Source: Gammaproteobacteria bacterium
GTDB lineage: Bacteria > Pseudomonadota > Gammaproteobacteria > JASBUN01
NCBI GenBank assembly: GCA_030147845.1
Contig: JASBUN010000003.1
Span: 62,001 to 126,000, forward strand
Reading direction: 5' to 3'
Length of the DNA stretch: 64,000 bases
Shown piece by piece: positions 53,074 through 61,645 of the stretch (its first letter is position 1; the number at the start of each line of letters is the position of its first letter). The notes below the pieces were generated by a model. That model saw only the letters and a program-made list of their open reading frames with translations, did no database searches and was not told the DNA's origin. A program made the position numbers and the translations under genes.

Positions 53074-54780
53074 ATGCCCAACGTAATGTATTTGCTGTTT
53101 CGTCGCATGCGTATGCCACTGATCGTGCTGATCAGTACGTATGCGATATCGGTACTCGGCTTCGTTCTGATCCCGGGCCAAGACGCCAGCGGACAGCCGT
53201 GGCGCATGGACTTTTTTCACGCGTTTTATTTCGTTAGTTTCATGGGCTCCACCATCGGCTTCGGCGAGATACCCTATCCGTTTACCGATGGCCAGCGCCT
53301 CTGGGCCACGTTTGCAATCTATGGCACCGTCGTTTCGTGGTTGTATGCCATTGGCGCCACGCTTTCCATGTTGCAAGACGTGGCTTTTCGTCGCGTTGTA
53401 CGGCAGGCGTCGTTCGAACGCGCCGTGCGCCGTATTACCGAACCTTTTTACCTGGTATGTGGCTATGGTGATACCGGTGGCTTGGTCGTGCGCGCGATGG
53501 TAAATCGCGGTATGCGCGCGGTCGTGATCGACATTGATCCCGAACGCGTTGACAGCTTGGAGGTGGCCGATTTCCCGGTCAGCGTTCCAGGTCTGTGCGC
53601 GGATGCGGTCGACGTCGAGGCATTAACCGCAGCGGGTCTCCAGCATCGTCATTGTATCGGTGTTTTGGCGCTGACCGATGTCGATGCCGTCAACGTGGCG
53701 GTTTCGATCACCGCCAAACTGCTGGCGCCCAGGATCGAGGTCACTAGTCGTGCCGAATACAATGACACCATGGCTAATCTGGCCTCGTTCGGTACCGATC
53801 ATATCGTCAATCCGTTCGATAGCTTCGCCAATCAGTTGGCGTTGGCTATTCATTCGCCGAGCATGTACCTGCTGTACGAGTGGATGACGCGCGCGGTGCG
53901 CGACATTGTGACGCAGCCGGTGACTCCGCCGCGCGGAACCTGGGTAGTGTGCGGATATGGTCGGTTTGGTAAGGCAGTGCGGCGTTATCTGGATTTTGAG
54001 GGCGTTCGTACCGTCGTCATTGAAGCACATCCGGAAGGTACCGGCGAGCCGCCGGGCGGCTTGGTGCGCGGACGCGGCACCGAAGCGGTGACCTTACGTG
54101 AAGCGCACATAGACGAGGCGGTGGGCATCGTGGCCGGCACCGATAGCGACGCCAACAACTTGTCCATCGTCGTTACCGCGCGAGAGGTAAACCCAAATCT
54201 GTTCGTCGTGGCGCGGCAGACCCACCGCCGCAACGACGCCGTGTTCGCGGCCGCCAACCTGGATATGGTGGTACAGCCGGGCACCATCATGGCGCACCAA
54301 ATCCTCGCGGTGCTGAGTACGCCGCTGCTGTCGAACTTCCTGCGTCAGGCGCGCCATCGCGATAACGATTGGGCCAATCAACTCATCAGCCGCATCAGTG
54401 GGTTGTCCTCGGAGGAAAGTTTGCCGGAAACCTGGGCCATTCGATTGACTGCATCGGAAACGCCGGCCGCATTTGCAGCGCTGAGGCGCGGGGTGGGGTT
54501 ACCGCTATATTCGCTACTGGCCGACCCACGCGATCGGGCAGAGCGCTTGGCGGCGATACCGTTGTTGTTGATGCGCGGCGCCGAGGAGCACTTGTTGCCG
54601 GACGAGCAAACGGGGCTGGAGGTGGGCGATCAGTTGTTGTTTTGCGGCGATTTGTCGGCGTGGCGGCGCATGCTATGGGTGCTACGTAATCATAACGTAC
54701 TGAGCTATATCATTGATGGCGTTGAGCGTCCAAGCGGTAGTCTATGGCGCTGGCTGGCAGGCGACGGAAACCGTTTGTGA
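53074..54780 (+). CDS. Potassium channel family protein with two RCK/TrkA-N domains
   Basis: The 568-residue protein has two membrane helices flanking the pore with selectivity-filter-like STIGFGEIPYPFT (residues 59-71; TIGFGE in place of TVGYGD). Two RCK domains follow: FYLVCGYGDTGGLVVRAM (GYGDTGG 130-136) and WVVCGYGRFGKAVRRYL (GYGRFG 294-299), each a Rossmann fold binding nucleotide. A C-terminal TrkA-C-like part ends GLEVGDQLLFCGDLSAW. It is likely to sense nucleotide and gate cation flux; cation choice is uncertain given the filter. Confidence 0.88.
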   Translation: MPNVMYLLFRRMRMPLIVLISTYAISVLGFVLIPGQDASGQPWRMDFFHAFYFVSFMGSTIGFGEIPYPFTDGQRLWATFAIYGTVVSWLYAIGATLSMLQDVAFRRVVRQASFERAVRRITEPFYLVCGYGDTGGLVVRAMVNRGMRAVVIDIDPERVDSLEVADFPVSVPGLCADAVDVEALTAAGLQHRHCIGVLALTDVDAVNVAVSITAKLLAPRIEVTSRAEYNDTMANLASFGTDHIVNPFDSFANQLALAIHSPSMYLLYEWMTRAVRDIVTQPVTPPRGTWVVCGYGRFGKAVRRYLDFEGVRTVVIEAHPEGTGEPPGGLVRGRGTEAVTLREAHIDEAVGIVAGTDSDANNLSIVVTAREVNPNLFVVARQTHRRNDAVFAAANLDMVVQPGTIMAHQILAVLSTPLLSNFLRQARHRDNDWANQLISRISGLSSEESLPETWAIRLTASETPAAFAALRRGVGLPLYSLLADPRDRAERLAAIPLLLMRGAEEHLLPDEQTGLEVGDQLLFCGDLSAWRRMLWVLRNHNVLSYIIDGVERPSGSLWRWLAGDGNRL

Positions 54781-54787
54781 CGTCGGA

Positions 54788-56149
54788 TCATGTTCCCGGC
54801 GTACGCGTCGCTTGATCGACTTGATGAATGTCGCCGACCAGGTCGCGCACACTGCATTCGTTCAAAGCGTGCTCTTGCGCTTGGTGTAGCGTCTCGAAGA
54901 CGCGGTCGACGCTCGGCTGGATCGGTAAGGTTTGCAGATTTAGCGCTACACTTTCATCCGCTGCACGGACGGCTTCGAGCACTTCCTGCACACTAATATG
55001 TTCTAGTGGACGCGTCGGCAGGAACGCAACGGGTACCGCATCGGTGGCGGTGATTATGTTGTGGCTTTGCAATGTACCGAGTACCGCTTCGACGATGTCG
55101 GTGGGTAGATTTAAATACTGCGCCATGGCTTCGGCGCTACGAGGTGACTGGTTGCGATGGAACGCCTGCCCGATAATCGCCATTAGCAGCAGCGCAACTT
55201 TGTCCTTGAGACGGCTGCTAAGCCGCAGGTTTTCGCCGCGTAGGCTGATAAACTCCGGATGCTGATGATAAAACGCGATGCTGGCGCCGACCAGGAGGAT
55301 CAACCAGCTCAAGTAGAGCCAGATCATGAATACGATCAAGGTCGCGAAGGTGGAATAAATGACCGTGTATTTGGTTGAACTGACGACGAATGACGCGAAT
55401 ATCCAGCCGGTGGTTTCCCACAAAACGCCGGCGATCAATGCGCCCACCAGTGCCGAACGTATGCGTACCTTGGTATTGGGGATAAAAATGTAGATGAAGG
55501 TGAAGGCGGCGATGATCAAAATATAGGGAACAAGGCGGCTGGCGTATTCGATGATGGCGCCAAACGGCTGAATGGAAGCCAAGGTTTGCACCACGCTCGT
55601 GCTCATTACTGACGCGGTGATGCCGATGGCGGAGAACACCAGCACCGGGCCAATAAGAATAACGCTGAGGTAGTCGCTGAAACGTTGCGAAAACGGGCGA
55701 TGATGGGTAACGTGCCAGGTAAAGTTGAACGACCGTTCGACTTTTTGCAGCAACGAGACCACTGTGTAGATCAAGAACGCCAGTCCTACCGAGCCTAAAA
55801 GCCCGGCCTTTATATTATCGACGAATTCGATGATGCGGTTGCTGACCTCGATGCCACGCTCACCCAGTGGCGCCAACAGGTTGAGCAGTACCGGTTCGAT
55901 CTGGTTATGGACGCCGAAGGCCTTGAGTACCGAGAAGCTGACCGCCAGTAACGGAACCATGGACAGCAGGGTGGTATAGACCAGGCTCATGGCGCGCAGC
56001 GTCAGTTGGCCATCGGCCAAATCGCGTATTACCACGATCACCATACGCGCGATGCGTACGCCCAATGCCTTCCAGATCGGACACCGCTTCAGGTCGGTGC
56101 GCCATAATAGGGTGTCGGCGCGCTGTTTCAGGTTTTGTAATGTCGGCAT
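54788..56149 (-). CDS. YihY/BrkB family membrane protein with C-terminal winged helix
   Basis: The 453-residue protein is a YihY-type (formerly ribonuclease BN) membrane protein: RAMSLVYTTLLSMVPLLAVS, SVGLAFLIYTVVSLLQKVER, SFNFTWHVTHHRPFSQRFSD and YSTFATLIVFMIWLYLSWLI. Six TM segments precede a cytosolic C-terminal domain with a winged-helix look (AMAQYLNLPTDIVEAVLGTL). Its function is not settled; the C-terminal domain may be a sensor. ATG 56149 is chosen; an upstream start at 56197 is possible. Confidence 0.9.
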   Translation of the reverse strand: MPTLQNLKQRADTLLWRTDLKRCPIWKALGVRIARMVIVVIRDLADGQLTLRAMSLVYTTLLSMVPLLAVSFSVLKAFGVHNQIEPVLLNLLAPLGERGIEVSNRIIEFVDNIKAGLLGSVGLAFLIYTVVSLLQKVERSFNFTWHVTHHRPFSQRFSDYLSVILIGPVLVFSAIGITASVMSTSVVQTLASIQPFGAIIEYASRLVPYILIIAAFTFIYIFIPNTKVRIRSALVGALIAGVLWETTGWIFASFVVSSTKYTVIYSTFATLIVFMIWLYLSWLILLVGASIAFYHQHPEFISLRGENLRLSSRLKDKVALLLMAIIGQAFHRNQSPRSAEAMAQYLNLPTDIVEAVLGTLQSHNIITATDAVPVAFLPTRPLEHISVQEVLEAVRAADESVALNLQTLPIQPSVDRVFETLHQAQEHALNECSVRDLVGDIHQVDQATRTPGT

Positions 56150-56585
56150 ACTGGTTTGTCGCGTCGCTGGTGGTGAATGGGTGCTGTCGCAGCGCACGAC
56201 ATCCCCTGCCGCGAATTACGTGCCACGACTGATTATGCCCTGTCGCCGGCGTTTGACGCCAGTGTGGGTAGTGCGCATACGCGAGCGGCGTACGCAGCCG
56301 GGCACGTCGGTGAGTTCATGCAAAAAGGGGGTGAGCGTTCCTGGCGCCGCGCTTATCGACGTCCTGGTATGATCCAGCGCCGGCGGTCAGCGCTGACAGC
56401 GCTCGGCATCGACGACCGCGTCGGCTGAATTCGTTTGGGACGCGCGCGTGGGTGCGATTTTGTCACGATGTCCGCATGAGCGGCTTTCGCTCCGGGACGC
56501 CGACTGCGAGCCAAAGCCGAACGCCAGTGCGCGCTTGACGCGCTGGCGACGGTGCTGGGCGGATAGTTTCCGTTAGTGGCTTGAA
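56150..56585. other. Intergenic region, nothing recognised
   Basis: 436 bases between the YihY gene and DUF2934. Only short open frames of low plausibility. No T-tract terminator was seen. Confidence 0.4.
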
Positions 56586-56927
56586 TCAGTTCCCGGCCGG
56601 GTAGCGTCGGTCAACGTCGGCTTCAGCCGCAAGCCAATCGTCCACTGCGCTGGCGCCAGTGAAACCGCGCTGTTCGGCGCGCAGATAGGCGGCTTCAGCA
56701 ATCATCTGCCGGCGCTGTTCCGCCGTCGGTACCGATGAGGCCGCAGGTGCAGGCTTGACGCGGCGCGCGGTGGAGGATTTGCCGGCGGCGGCCGGTCGCG
56801 CTTGTGATGATTCATGTGCGCTTTGTTTGCGCACAGCGGCGGCCGGGTTCCTGGGATTAGCGCGGGGCTGAGCCGGCGGCTTGTTGGCAACGGCGTGCGC
56901 TTCGGTATTTTCGGTATTCTCATTCAT
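56586..56927 (-). CDS. DUF2934 family protein
   Basis: The 113-residue protein has a low-complexity Ala/Pro/Lys-rich N-terminal part (AHAVANKPPAQPRANPRNPA) and a C-terminal DUF2934 domain: EQRRQMIAEAAYLRAEQRGF, DDWLAAEADVDRRYPAGN. Function unknown. Its start overlaps the end of the proline-rich gene by 4 bases (56924-56927), so the two may form a coupled pair. Confidence 0.85.
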   Translation of the reverse strand: MNENTENTEAHAVANKPPAQPRANPRNPAAAVRKQSAHESSQARPAAAGKSSTARRVKPAPAASSVPTAEQRRQMIAEAAYLRAEQRGFTGASAVDDWLAAEADVDRRYPAGN

Positions 56928-57331
56928 CGTCGTGATTCCCGTTTCTGGTGAGTTGATGGTTCAGTCGATCGTAGCGCGCCGGCGAACGCGGTCGGAGAGA
57001 CCACTTTGGTCATGGGCGCGTCGGTGGTCCCCAGCCGCGTCCGGTTTCGCTTTCCACGGCAGTTGCGTGGTGCGCCTGGGGCGCCGGCCCCGTGTTGTGG
57101 TCGCGCCGATGCCGCCATGCGGCGGCGAAACTCATTCGGCGGTTGGGCCGGTGGCGTCTCCGGCGGCGTTGGCGATGGACTTTCGTCGGGCGCGTCAGGG
57201 GGTAGATCGGGGGGTGTGGCCGGTGGGACTTCCGGCGGCGTTGGCGGTTGAGGGGTTGCGGGCGGAAGGGCCGTCATTGCCGAGGCTGAGGCGGCCACAT
57301 TGCGTGCCGATTTGGCCACAACGCACGTCAT
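56924..57331 (-). CDS. Proline-rich protein, uncertain
   Basis: Starting at ATG 57331 after CAGGACGAAATC, the frame has a strong proline stretch (PPEVPPATPPDLPPDAPDES, PSPTPPETPPAQPPNEFRRR) and a basic tail (GKRNRTRLGTTDAPMTKVV, SPTAFAGALRSTEPSTHQKR). Its end overlaps the DUF2934 start by 4 bases. The composition could also arise from GC-rich repeat DNA: the opposite strand has a Gly-rich open frame there. Coding is uncertain. Confidence 0.35.
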   Translation of the reverse strand: MTCVVAKSARNVAASASAMTALPPATPQPPTPPEVPPATPPDLPPDAPDESPSPTPPETPPAQPPNEFRRRMAASARPQHGAGAPGAPRNCRGKRNRTRLGTTDAPMTKVVSPTAFAGALRSTEPSTHQKRESRR

Positions 57332-57417
57332 GATTTCGTCCTGTTTGCCGACACTACTGTCTACCGGGCAAGTGTAGATCCGCTAGCGTCGAATTCAATA
57401 CGGCGAGGACGAGAGAA

Positions 57418-57609
57418 TCAGGCGTTGAGGTCTGGAATCAATTTACTTTCCAGACGGCGTATGCTGTCTTTAAGCTGCAGTTTGCGCTTTTTCAGTCGCC
57501 GCAGTTGGAGTTGATTGACGTACGTCTGCTCCTGCAGGCCGGCAATTGCAGCATCTAAATCTCGGTGTTCGGTGCGCAGCTCTTCGAGCTTGCGGCGGAG
57601 GTCGGACAT
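57418..57609 (-). CDS. YdcH/DUF465 family protein
   Basis: The 63-residue protein matches DUF465 (YdcH): MSDLRRKLEELRTEHRDLDA, AIAGLQEQTYVNQLQLRRLK and KRKLQLKDSIRRLESKLIPD. Two antiparallel helices are expected; the function is unknown. ATG 57609 is chosen; the frame continues to 57624. Confidence 0.88.
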   Translation of the reverse strand: MSDLRRKLEELRTEHRDLDAAIAGLQEQTYVNQLQLRRLKKRKLQLKDSIRRLESKLIPDLNA

Positions 57610-57996
57610 GCTCGGTGGTCTCATACGGTTGCGGTCCAGAATAGCACAGTTTTAGCATTCTTCGGCGCCCCCTCGCCGCGCCCCGGGGACCGGTTGCGGG
57701 TGCCGGCCGGCGTTAATCCGACCGGTATACTGATATACTGCAGCGTCGGCGGACAATCGGCACCAAAACCGTAGATTTTTTATGAAAATGTCCGTCGTTG
57801 GCGGATCAAGGGTGTTCATACCATCATTTGGCCATGCCAAGCGTTTACAGCGCATTGCCCGGTTACTCCAAATCGGGCCTAATTTGATGTCGTTAAGGCT
57901 GATGTCCAATGATAAGGGCGCCATGCCGCGCGTCGGTGCGGCGATATATTGACAGCCAACCTATTCCGTTCAGGCTTTGGGCGATGGGGGACGTTC
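57610..57996. other. Divergent intergenic region
   Basis: Region between YdcH (minus) and the 2Fe-2S reductase (plus). A pair of close TATACT-like sequences (GGTATACTGATATACTGC, near 57724) could act as -10 elements. No clear -35. No gene seen. Confidence 0.35.
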
Positions 57997-59049
57997 ATGA
58001 CCGCCAAGGTACGCATCGAACCAAGTGGCAGCGAGTTCGCGGTGGAGTCTGGTGAAACGCTACTCGAGGCCGCGCTACGTTCCGGTATAGCGCTCAATTA
58101 CCACTGTAACAATGGCTCGTGCGGTGATTGTAAGGCACGCATCGTTACCGGCGAGCCGGCCGGGGAATTACCGCACGACTACGTAATTAAGGAATCCGAA
58201 AAACTGGCCGGCTTCGTTTTGTTGTGCAGTGTCAAGACCGAGCAGGACCTCGTCATCGAAGCGTCCACCGCCGACAGCCCCGCGGACATCCCAGTGCAGC
58301 GGCTTAGTGCTTCGGTATGCAAATTAGAGCGGCCGCAGGACGATATCGTTGTGCTCAATCTGCGCACACCGCGCAGCCAAACACTTCGCTTTATGGCCGG
58401 TCAGCACGCCCGCATTCAGCTTAATGGACAGACACCGCGCAACAAATCAATTGCCAGTTGCCCGTGCAACGGCATGTATCTGCAGTTCCATATTCGTAAG
58501 GTAGTCGGCGATCCATTTTCGGATTATGTATTTTCATCGTTACGAACGCGTGACAAAGTCGATGTGGAAGGCCCGTTCGGCGGCTTTACGTTGGATGAGG
58601 CGTCGCGGCGCCCAATCATCTACCTCGCCTACGAAACCGGCTTTGCGCCCATGAAAAGTTTGATCGAGCACGCCATTGCCCTCGATTTGCCTCAGCCCAT
58701 GCGTCTGTACTGGGTGGGGCGCGACGACGATGATCACTATTTCGCCAACTATTGCCGCTCGTGGCGTGATGCGCTCGACGATTTCGAGTTCATTCCGCTC
58801 AGCGCGTCTTCCCTTTCGGCGCACGAATATCGTGATTGCGAGCGCAGCCTGGACGTGGTTGCGCTGTCCGGCCCGGAGCGCGATATGGTGTGCGCGGCCG
58901 GCGCGGTGGTGCGCGATTGTCCGGACCTCAGTGGCTTTGACCTCTATGCCAGCGGCCCGGCCACCATTTTAGACGGTGCTGCGACATTGTTTGCGCGCCA
59001 CGGCTTACCGCCCGAACGGCTTTTTGTCGATCATATCGACAAGCTCTGA
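57997..59049 (+). CDS. 2Fe-2S ferredoxin-flavoprotein reductase (AscD-like layout)
   Basis: The 350-residue protein has an N-terminal plant-type ferredoxin domain with CNNGSCGDCKARIV (Cys ligands C-x4-C-x2-C) and the fourth Cys in FVLLCSVKTEQDL. A ferredoxin-NADP reductase-like module follows: SQTLRFMAGQHARIQL, RNKSIASCPCNGMYLQFHIR and IYLAYETGFAPMKSLIEHAI. In most relatives the FAD motif is RxYS; here RNKS replaces the tyrosine with lysine. It passes electrons from NAD(P)H through flavin and the 2Fe-2S centre to an unknown partner. ATG 57997 follows GGGGGACGTTC. Confidence 0.85.
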   Translation: MTAKVRIEPSGSEFAVESGETLLEAALRSGIALNYHCNNGSCGDCKARIVTGEPAGELPHDYVIKESEKLAGFVLLCSVKTEQDLVIEASTADSPADIPVQRLSASVCKLERPQDDIVVLNLRTPRSQTLRFMAGQHARIQLNGQTPRNKSIASCPCNGMYLQFHIRKVVGDPFSDYVFSSLRTRDKVDVEGPFGGFTLDEASRRPIIYLAYETGFAPMKSLIEHAIALDLPQPMRLYWVGRDDDDHYFANYCRSWRDALDDFEFIPLSASSLSAHEYRDCERSLDVVALSGPERDMVCAAGAVVRDCPDLSGFDLYASGPATILDGAATLFARHGLPPERLFVDHIDKL

Positions 59050-59080
59050 GCATTAGTCGGGCGGCAACGCATCGATGCCC

Positions 59081-59118
59081 TTGTTCACCGTCGTGAGCCG
59101 ATTGTAGAATAATCGGCT
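59081..59118 (+). promoter_or_regulatory. Candidate purT promoter with overlapping inverted repeat
   Basis: TTGTTC (59081-59086) and TAGAAT (59105-59110) are spaced by 18 bases. The inverted repeat AGCCGATT-N7-AATCGGCT (59096-59118) brackets the -10, so a regulator binding it could block transcription. The gene starts 30 bases after the predicted start site. Regulator unknown; the repeat is not a classical PurR box. Confidence 0.4.
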
Positions 59119-59140
59119 GCGCGAAGTTCGGAGTTCGATC

Positions 59141-60343
59141 ATGAGAATTGGTACACCGCTTTCCCCCAGCGCCACGCGCGTGATGTTGCTCGGCAGTGGC
59201 GAGCTCGGCAAGGAAGTCATTATTGCTATGCAACGATTAGGCGTCGAAGTGGTGGCGGTGGATCGCTATCGCGACGCGCCCGGCCATCAAGTCGCGCATC
59301 GCGCGCACGTCATTAACATGGCCGACGGTAGCGCGCTACGTAAATTGGTCGAGCAGGAGCGGCCCCACATCATCGTGCCGGAGATCGAGGCCATCGCGAC
59401 CGATGCATTGGCCGCCATCGAAACGGATGGGCTCGCCGAGGTGATTCCGACGGCGCGTGCGGCGCAACTCACCATGAACCGCGAAGGTATTCGACGCTTG
59501 GTGGCTGAAGAGTTGGAACTGACCACTTCCCGCTACGCGTTCGCCGATAGTCTCAATGCCTTGCGCATGGCCATCGACGGCGGCATAGGTTATCCCTGCA
59601 TCGTTAAGCCGGTGATGTCATCGTCGGGCAAAGGGCAGTCGACCATCAAGGGCCCCGACGATGTTCAAATTGCTTGGGACTACGCCATGAGCGGCGGCCG
59701 GGTGCAGAGCAGCCGCGTCATCGTTGAAGAGATGGTCGATTTTGACTACGAAATCACCCTGCTTACGGTGCGCGCGATCGGTCACGATGGTGAACTGGAA
59801 ACTTCTTTTTGCGAGCCCATTGGGCACCTTCAGCAAAACGGCGATTATGTCGAGAGTTGGCAGCCACAGGCGATGACGGCGGCGGCACACACGCGCGCCA
59901 AGGAAGTCGCCGAAACCGTGACCTCTGCGCTCGGTGGTCGCGGTATCTTTGGCGTTGAGTTGTTCGTCAAGGGCGATCGGGTGTGGTTTAGTGAAGTCAG
60001 TCCGCGCCCGCACGACACCGGTATGGTGACCATGATCACGCAATTGCAGAGCGAGTTTGATTTGCATGCGCGCGCCATTCTTGGCTTGCCGGTGTCAGTC
60101 GAACTACGTAGCCCGGGCGCCAGCGCGGTGATCTATGGCGGCATCGAGGCGCGTGGTATCGCCTACGAGGGCGTCGAGCAAGCCTTGCGCGTGCCGCGCA
60201 CCGATGTACGCTTGTTCGGCAAGCCCGAAGCATTTGTCCGTCGGCGCATGGGCGTCGCGCTGGCCTGGGGGGAAGAAGTAGAGGATGCCCGCCAACGGGC
60301 GCGCACAGCGGCTGCCTGCGTGACGCCGGTGAACCCAGAATGA
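59141..60343 (+). CDS. purT: Formate-dependent phosphoribosylglycinamide formyltransferase PurT
   Basis: The 400-residue ATP-grasp enzyme starts at ATG 59141. Visible: N-terminal [39 protein letters not shown]-grasp parts [20 protein letters not shown] and [20 protein letters not shown], and the metal site [16 protein letters not shown]. It uses formate and ATP to formylate GAR in purine synthesis. The length equals that of Escherichia coli PurT (about 392). Confidence 0.97.
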   Translation: MRIGTPLSPSATRVMLLGSGELGKEVIIAMQRLGVEVVAVDRYRDAPGHQVAHRAHVINMADGSALRKLVEQERPHIIVPEIEAIATDALAAIETDGLAEVIPTARAAQLTMNREGIRRLVAEELELTTSRYAFADSLNALRMAIDGGIGYPCIVKPVMSSSGKGQSTIKGPDDVQIAWDYAMSGGRVQSSRVIVEEMVDFDYEITLLTVRAIGHDGELETSFCEPIGHLQQNGDYVESWQPQAMTAAAHTRAKEVAETVTSALGGRGIFGVELFVKGDRVWFSEVSPRPHDTGMVTMITQLQSEFDLHARAILGLPVSVELRSPGASAVIYGGIEARGIAYEGVEQALRVPRTDVRLFGKPEAFVRRRMGVALAWGEEVEDARQRARTAAACVTPVNPE

Positions 60344-60354
60344 TCCGCGCTCGG

Positions 60355-60379
60355 TAGCGGCGCCGGCGGCTTTTTTTTT
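60355..60379 (+). terminator. Possible terminator of purT
   Basis: A GC-rich stretch with an imperfect stem (AGCGGC and GCGGCT around GCCG) is followed directly by nine T residues at 60371-60379. It lies just after the purT stop, before the convergent NUDIX gene. The stem has a mismatch and is short, so the call is weak. Confidence 0.3.
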
Positions 60380-60420
60380 CTACAGCCGCTGCAGTCGCGT
60401 TCGGTGGGCCGATAGACGTT

Positions 60421-60981
60421 CTACCAAGGCCGGCCGAGCCGCTGTTTCATGGCCGGAGTGATGTCACCGACGTGCGTTTGGAATTCGCCGGCGCGGCGAT
60501 CATCGAAGTAATGTCGCAGTGTTTCGTTAACCACTGGAAACGCCAAATCCTGCCAGGGGATATCCTGTTCGCGCAACAGTTCCACCTCCAGACTTTCGGC
60601 GCCCGGCGCGAACACGGGTTCTGGCAGTCGTGCGCGGTATATGATGTAGACTTGGCTGATATGTGGGATGTTGAACAGTGCGTAGAGCGACGAAATTTCG
60701 ACCTTGGCGCAGGCCTCTTCCCAGGTTTCGCGTGCGGCTCCCTCGGCTGTGGATTCGCCCATTTCCATGAAACCCGCCGGCAGCGTCCATAAGCCATGGC
60801 GCGGCTCGATAGCGCGCCGACACATGAGAATACGATCTTCCCACTCTGCAATGCAGCCGGTAACGATCTTGGGATTTTGATAATGAATCGCACCGCAATG
60901 GTCGCAGACATAACGCGGTAGCGTATCACCGTCGGGGATGCGCAATTGCACCGGCCGGCCACACTCGCCACAATAATTCAT
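60421..60981 (-). CDS. NUDIX hydrolase with zinc ribbon
   Basis: The 186-residue protein has an N-terminal zinc ribbon (Cys4, Cys7, Cys26, Cys29 in MNYCGECGRP and YVCDHCGAIHYQNPK) and a NUDIX domain with the box GFMEMGESTAEGAARETWEE (G-x5-E-x7-RE-x2-EE; the residue after EE is Ala-Cys instead of the usual x-G). NUDIX proteins with such a ribbon hydrolyse NADH or related nucleotides (NudC-like). Substrate is inferred only. ATG 60981. Confidence 0.9.
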   Translation of the reverse strand: MNYCGECGRPVQLRIPDGDTLPRYVCDHCGAIHYQNPKIVTGCIAEWEDRILMCRRAIEPRHGLWTLPAGFMEMGESTAEGAARETWEEACAKVEISSLYALFNIPHISQVYIIYRARLPEPVFAPGAESLEVELLREQDIPWQDLAFPVVNETLRHYFDDRRAGEFQTHVGDITPAMKQRLGRPW

Positions 60982-61645
60982 GATGCCGGCGCGCCTATCG
61001 AGTGATTCAGTTGCCGGCCGCTACCGCGACCGGGCGCGGCCGATCCACCGCTGTGCCGCAGCAAGTGGAAATCGACCGAGTGGGATGTTGCCGGTCGATA
61101 GCGGGTCAGCCGCGTTTTTCGATTTTCCAGGGTCATGCATTGCTCCCGCTCATTTCACGCGCCGTAGCCTGCGGGCGCGCCACCGCCGCCCGTTTCGATC
61201 CTAAGTCGGATGCTCACGGGCTATGGTAGCGCAAACGGCCGCCGCTGCCACGGCATTCGCGCCGGCACGCGGGCATCATTCGAACAACGGAGCGTGTGAT
61301 TACCGCGCTCGCGTCTATAACCATTGGCAACGATTGCAGGAGCCTGTCTGCATTGGATTCAGGTGAGGATTCGGCGGCGCTAATATCAACCTGCTGAAAT
61401 CTCCCATATACTGGCAACGCCGGGGCGCTACAAGGGCGCGATGGTCATCGGCTGCCATGCTGTTGGGCGGCTGCAAATTCGATGCCGGTGGCGTTTGTAT
61501 CTTATCTGCGAGCACCGTGAGAAGTGTCTGCCGCCGCGGTTGGTGCGCAGCTAGACAGACTCGCTGTTTAGCGCTGCGGAACATTGACGCCGCAGTACGG
61601 TCGAACCTCCAGTATGCCCCTGCGGCGCGGTGCTCGAACAATAAT
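60982..61645. other. Long intergenic region, nothing recognised
   Basis: 664 bases upstream of the fusion gene. The plus-strand frame is open from 61457 but its residues (many Cys and Arg) do not resemble the mature protein. A single TTGACG at 61584 lacks a matched -10. Confidence 0.4.

Noticed and set aside
57006-57251. Plus-strand Gly-rich open frame opposite the proline-rich gene
   Set aside because: Composition is the complement of the proline codon repeats; no Shine-Dalgarno.
60366-60389. Hairpin GCGGCT with AGCCGC around a T-tract, as a terminator for the NUDIX gene
   Set aside because: The T-run lies in the loop rather than after the stem on either strand, so it is not an intrinsic terminator in that form.
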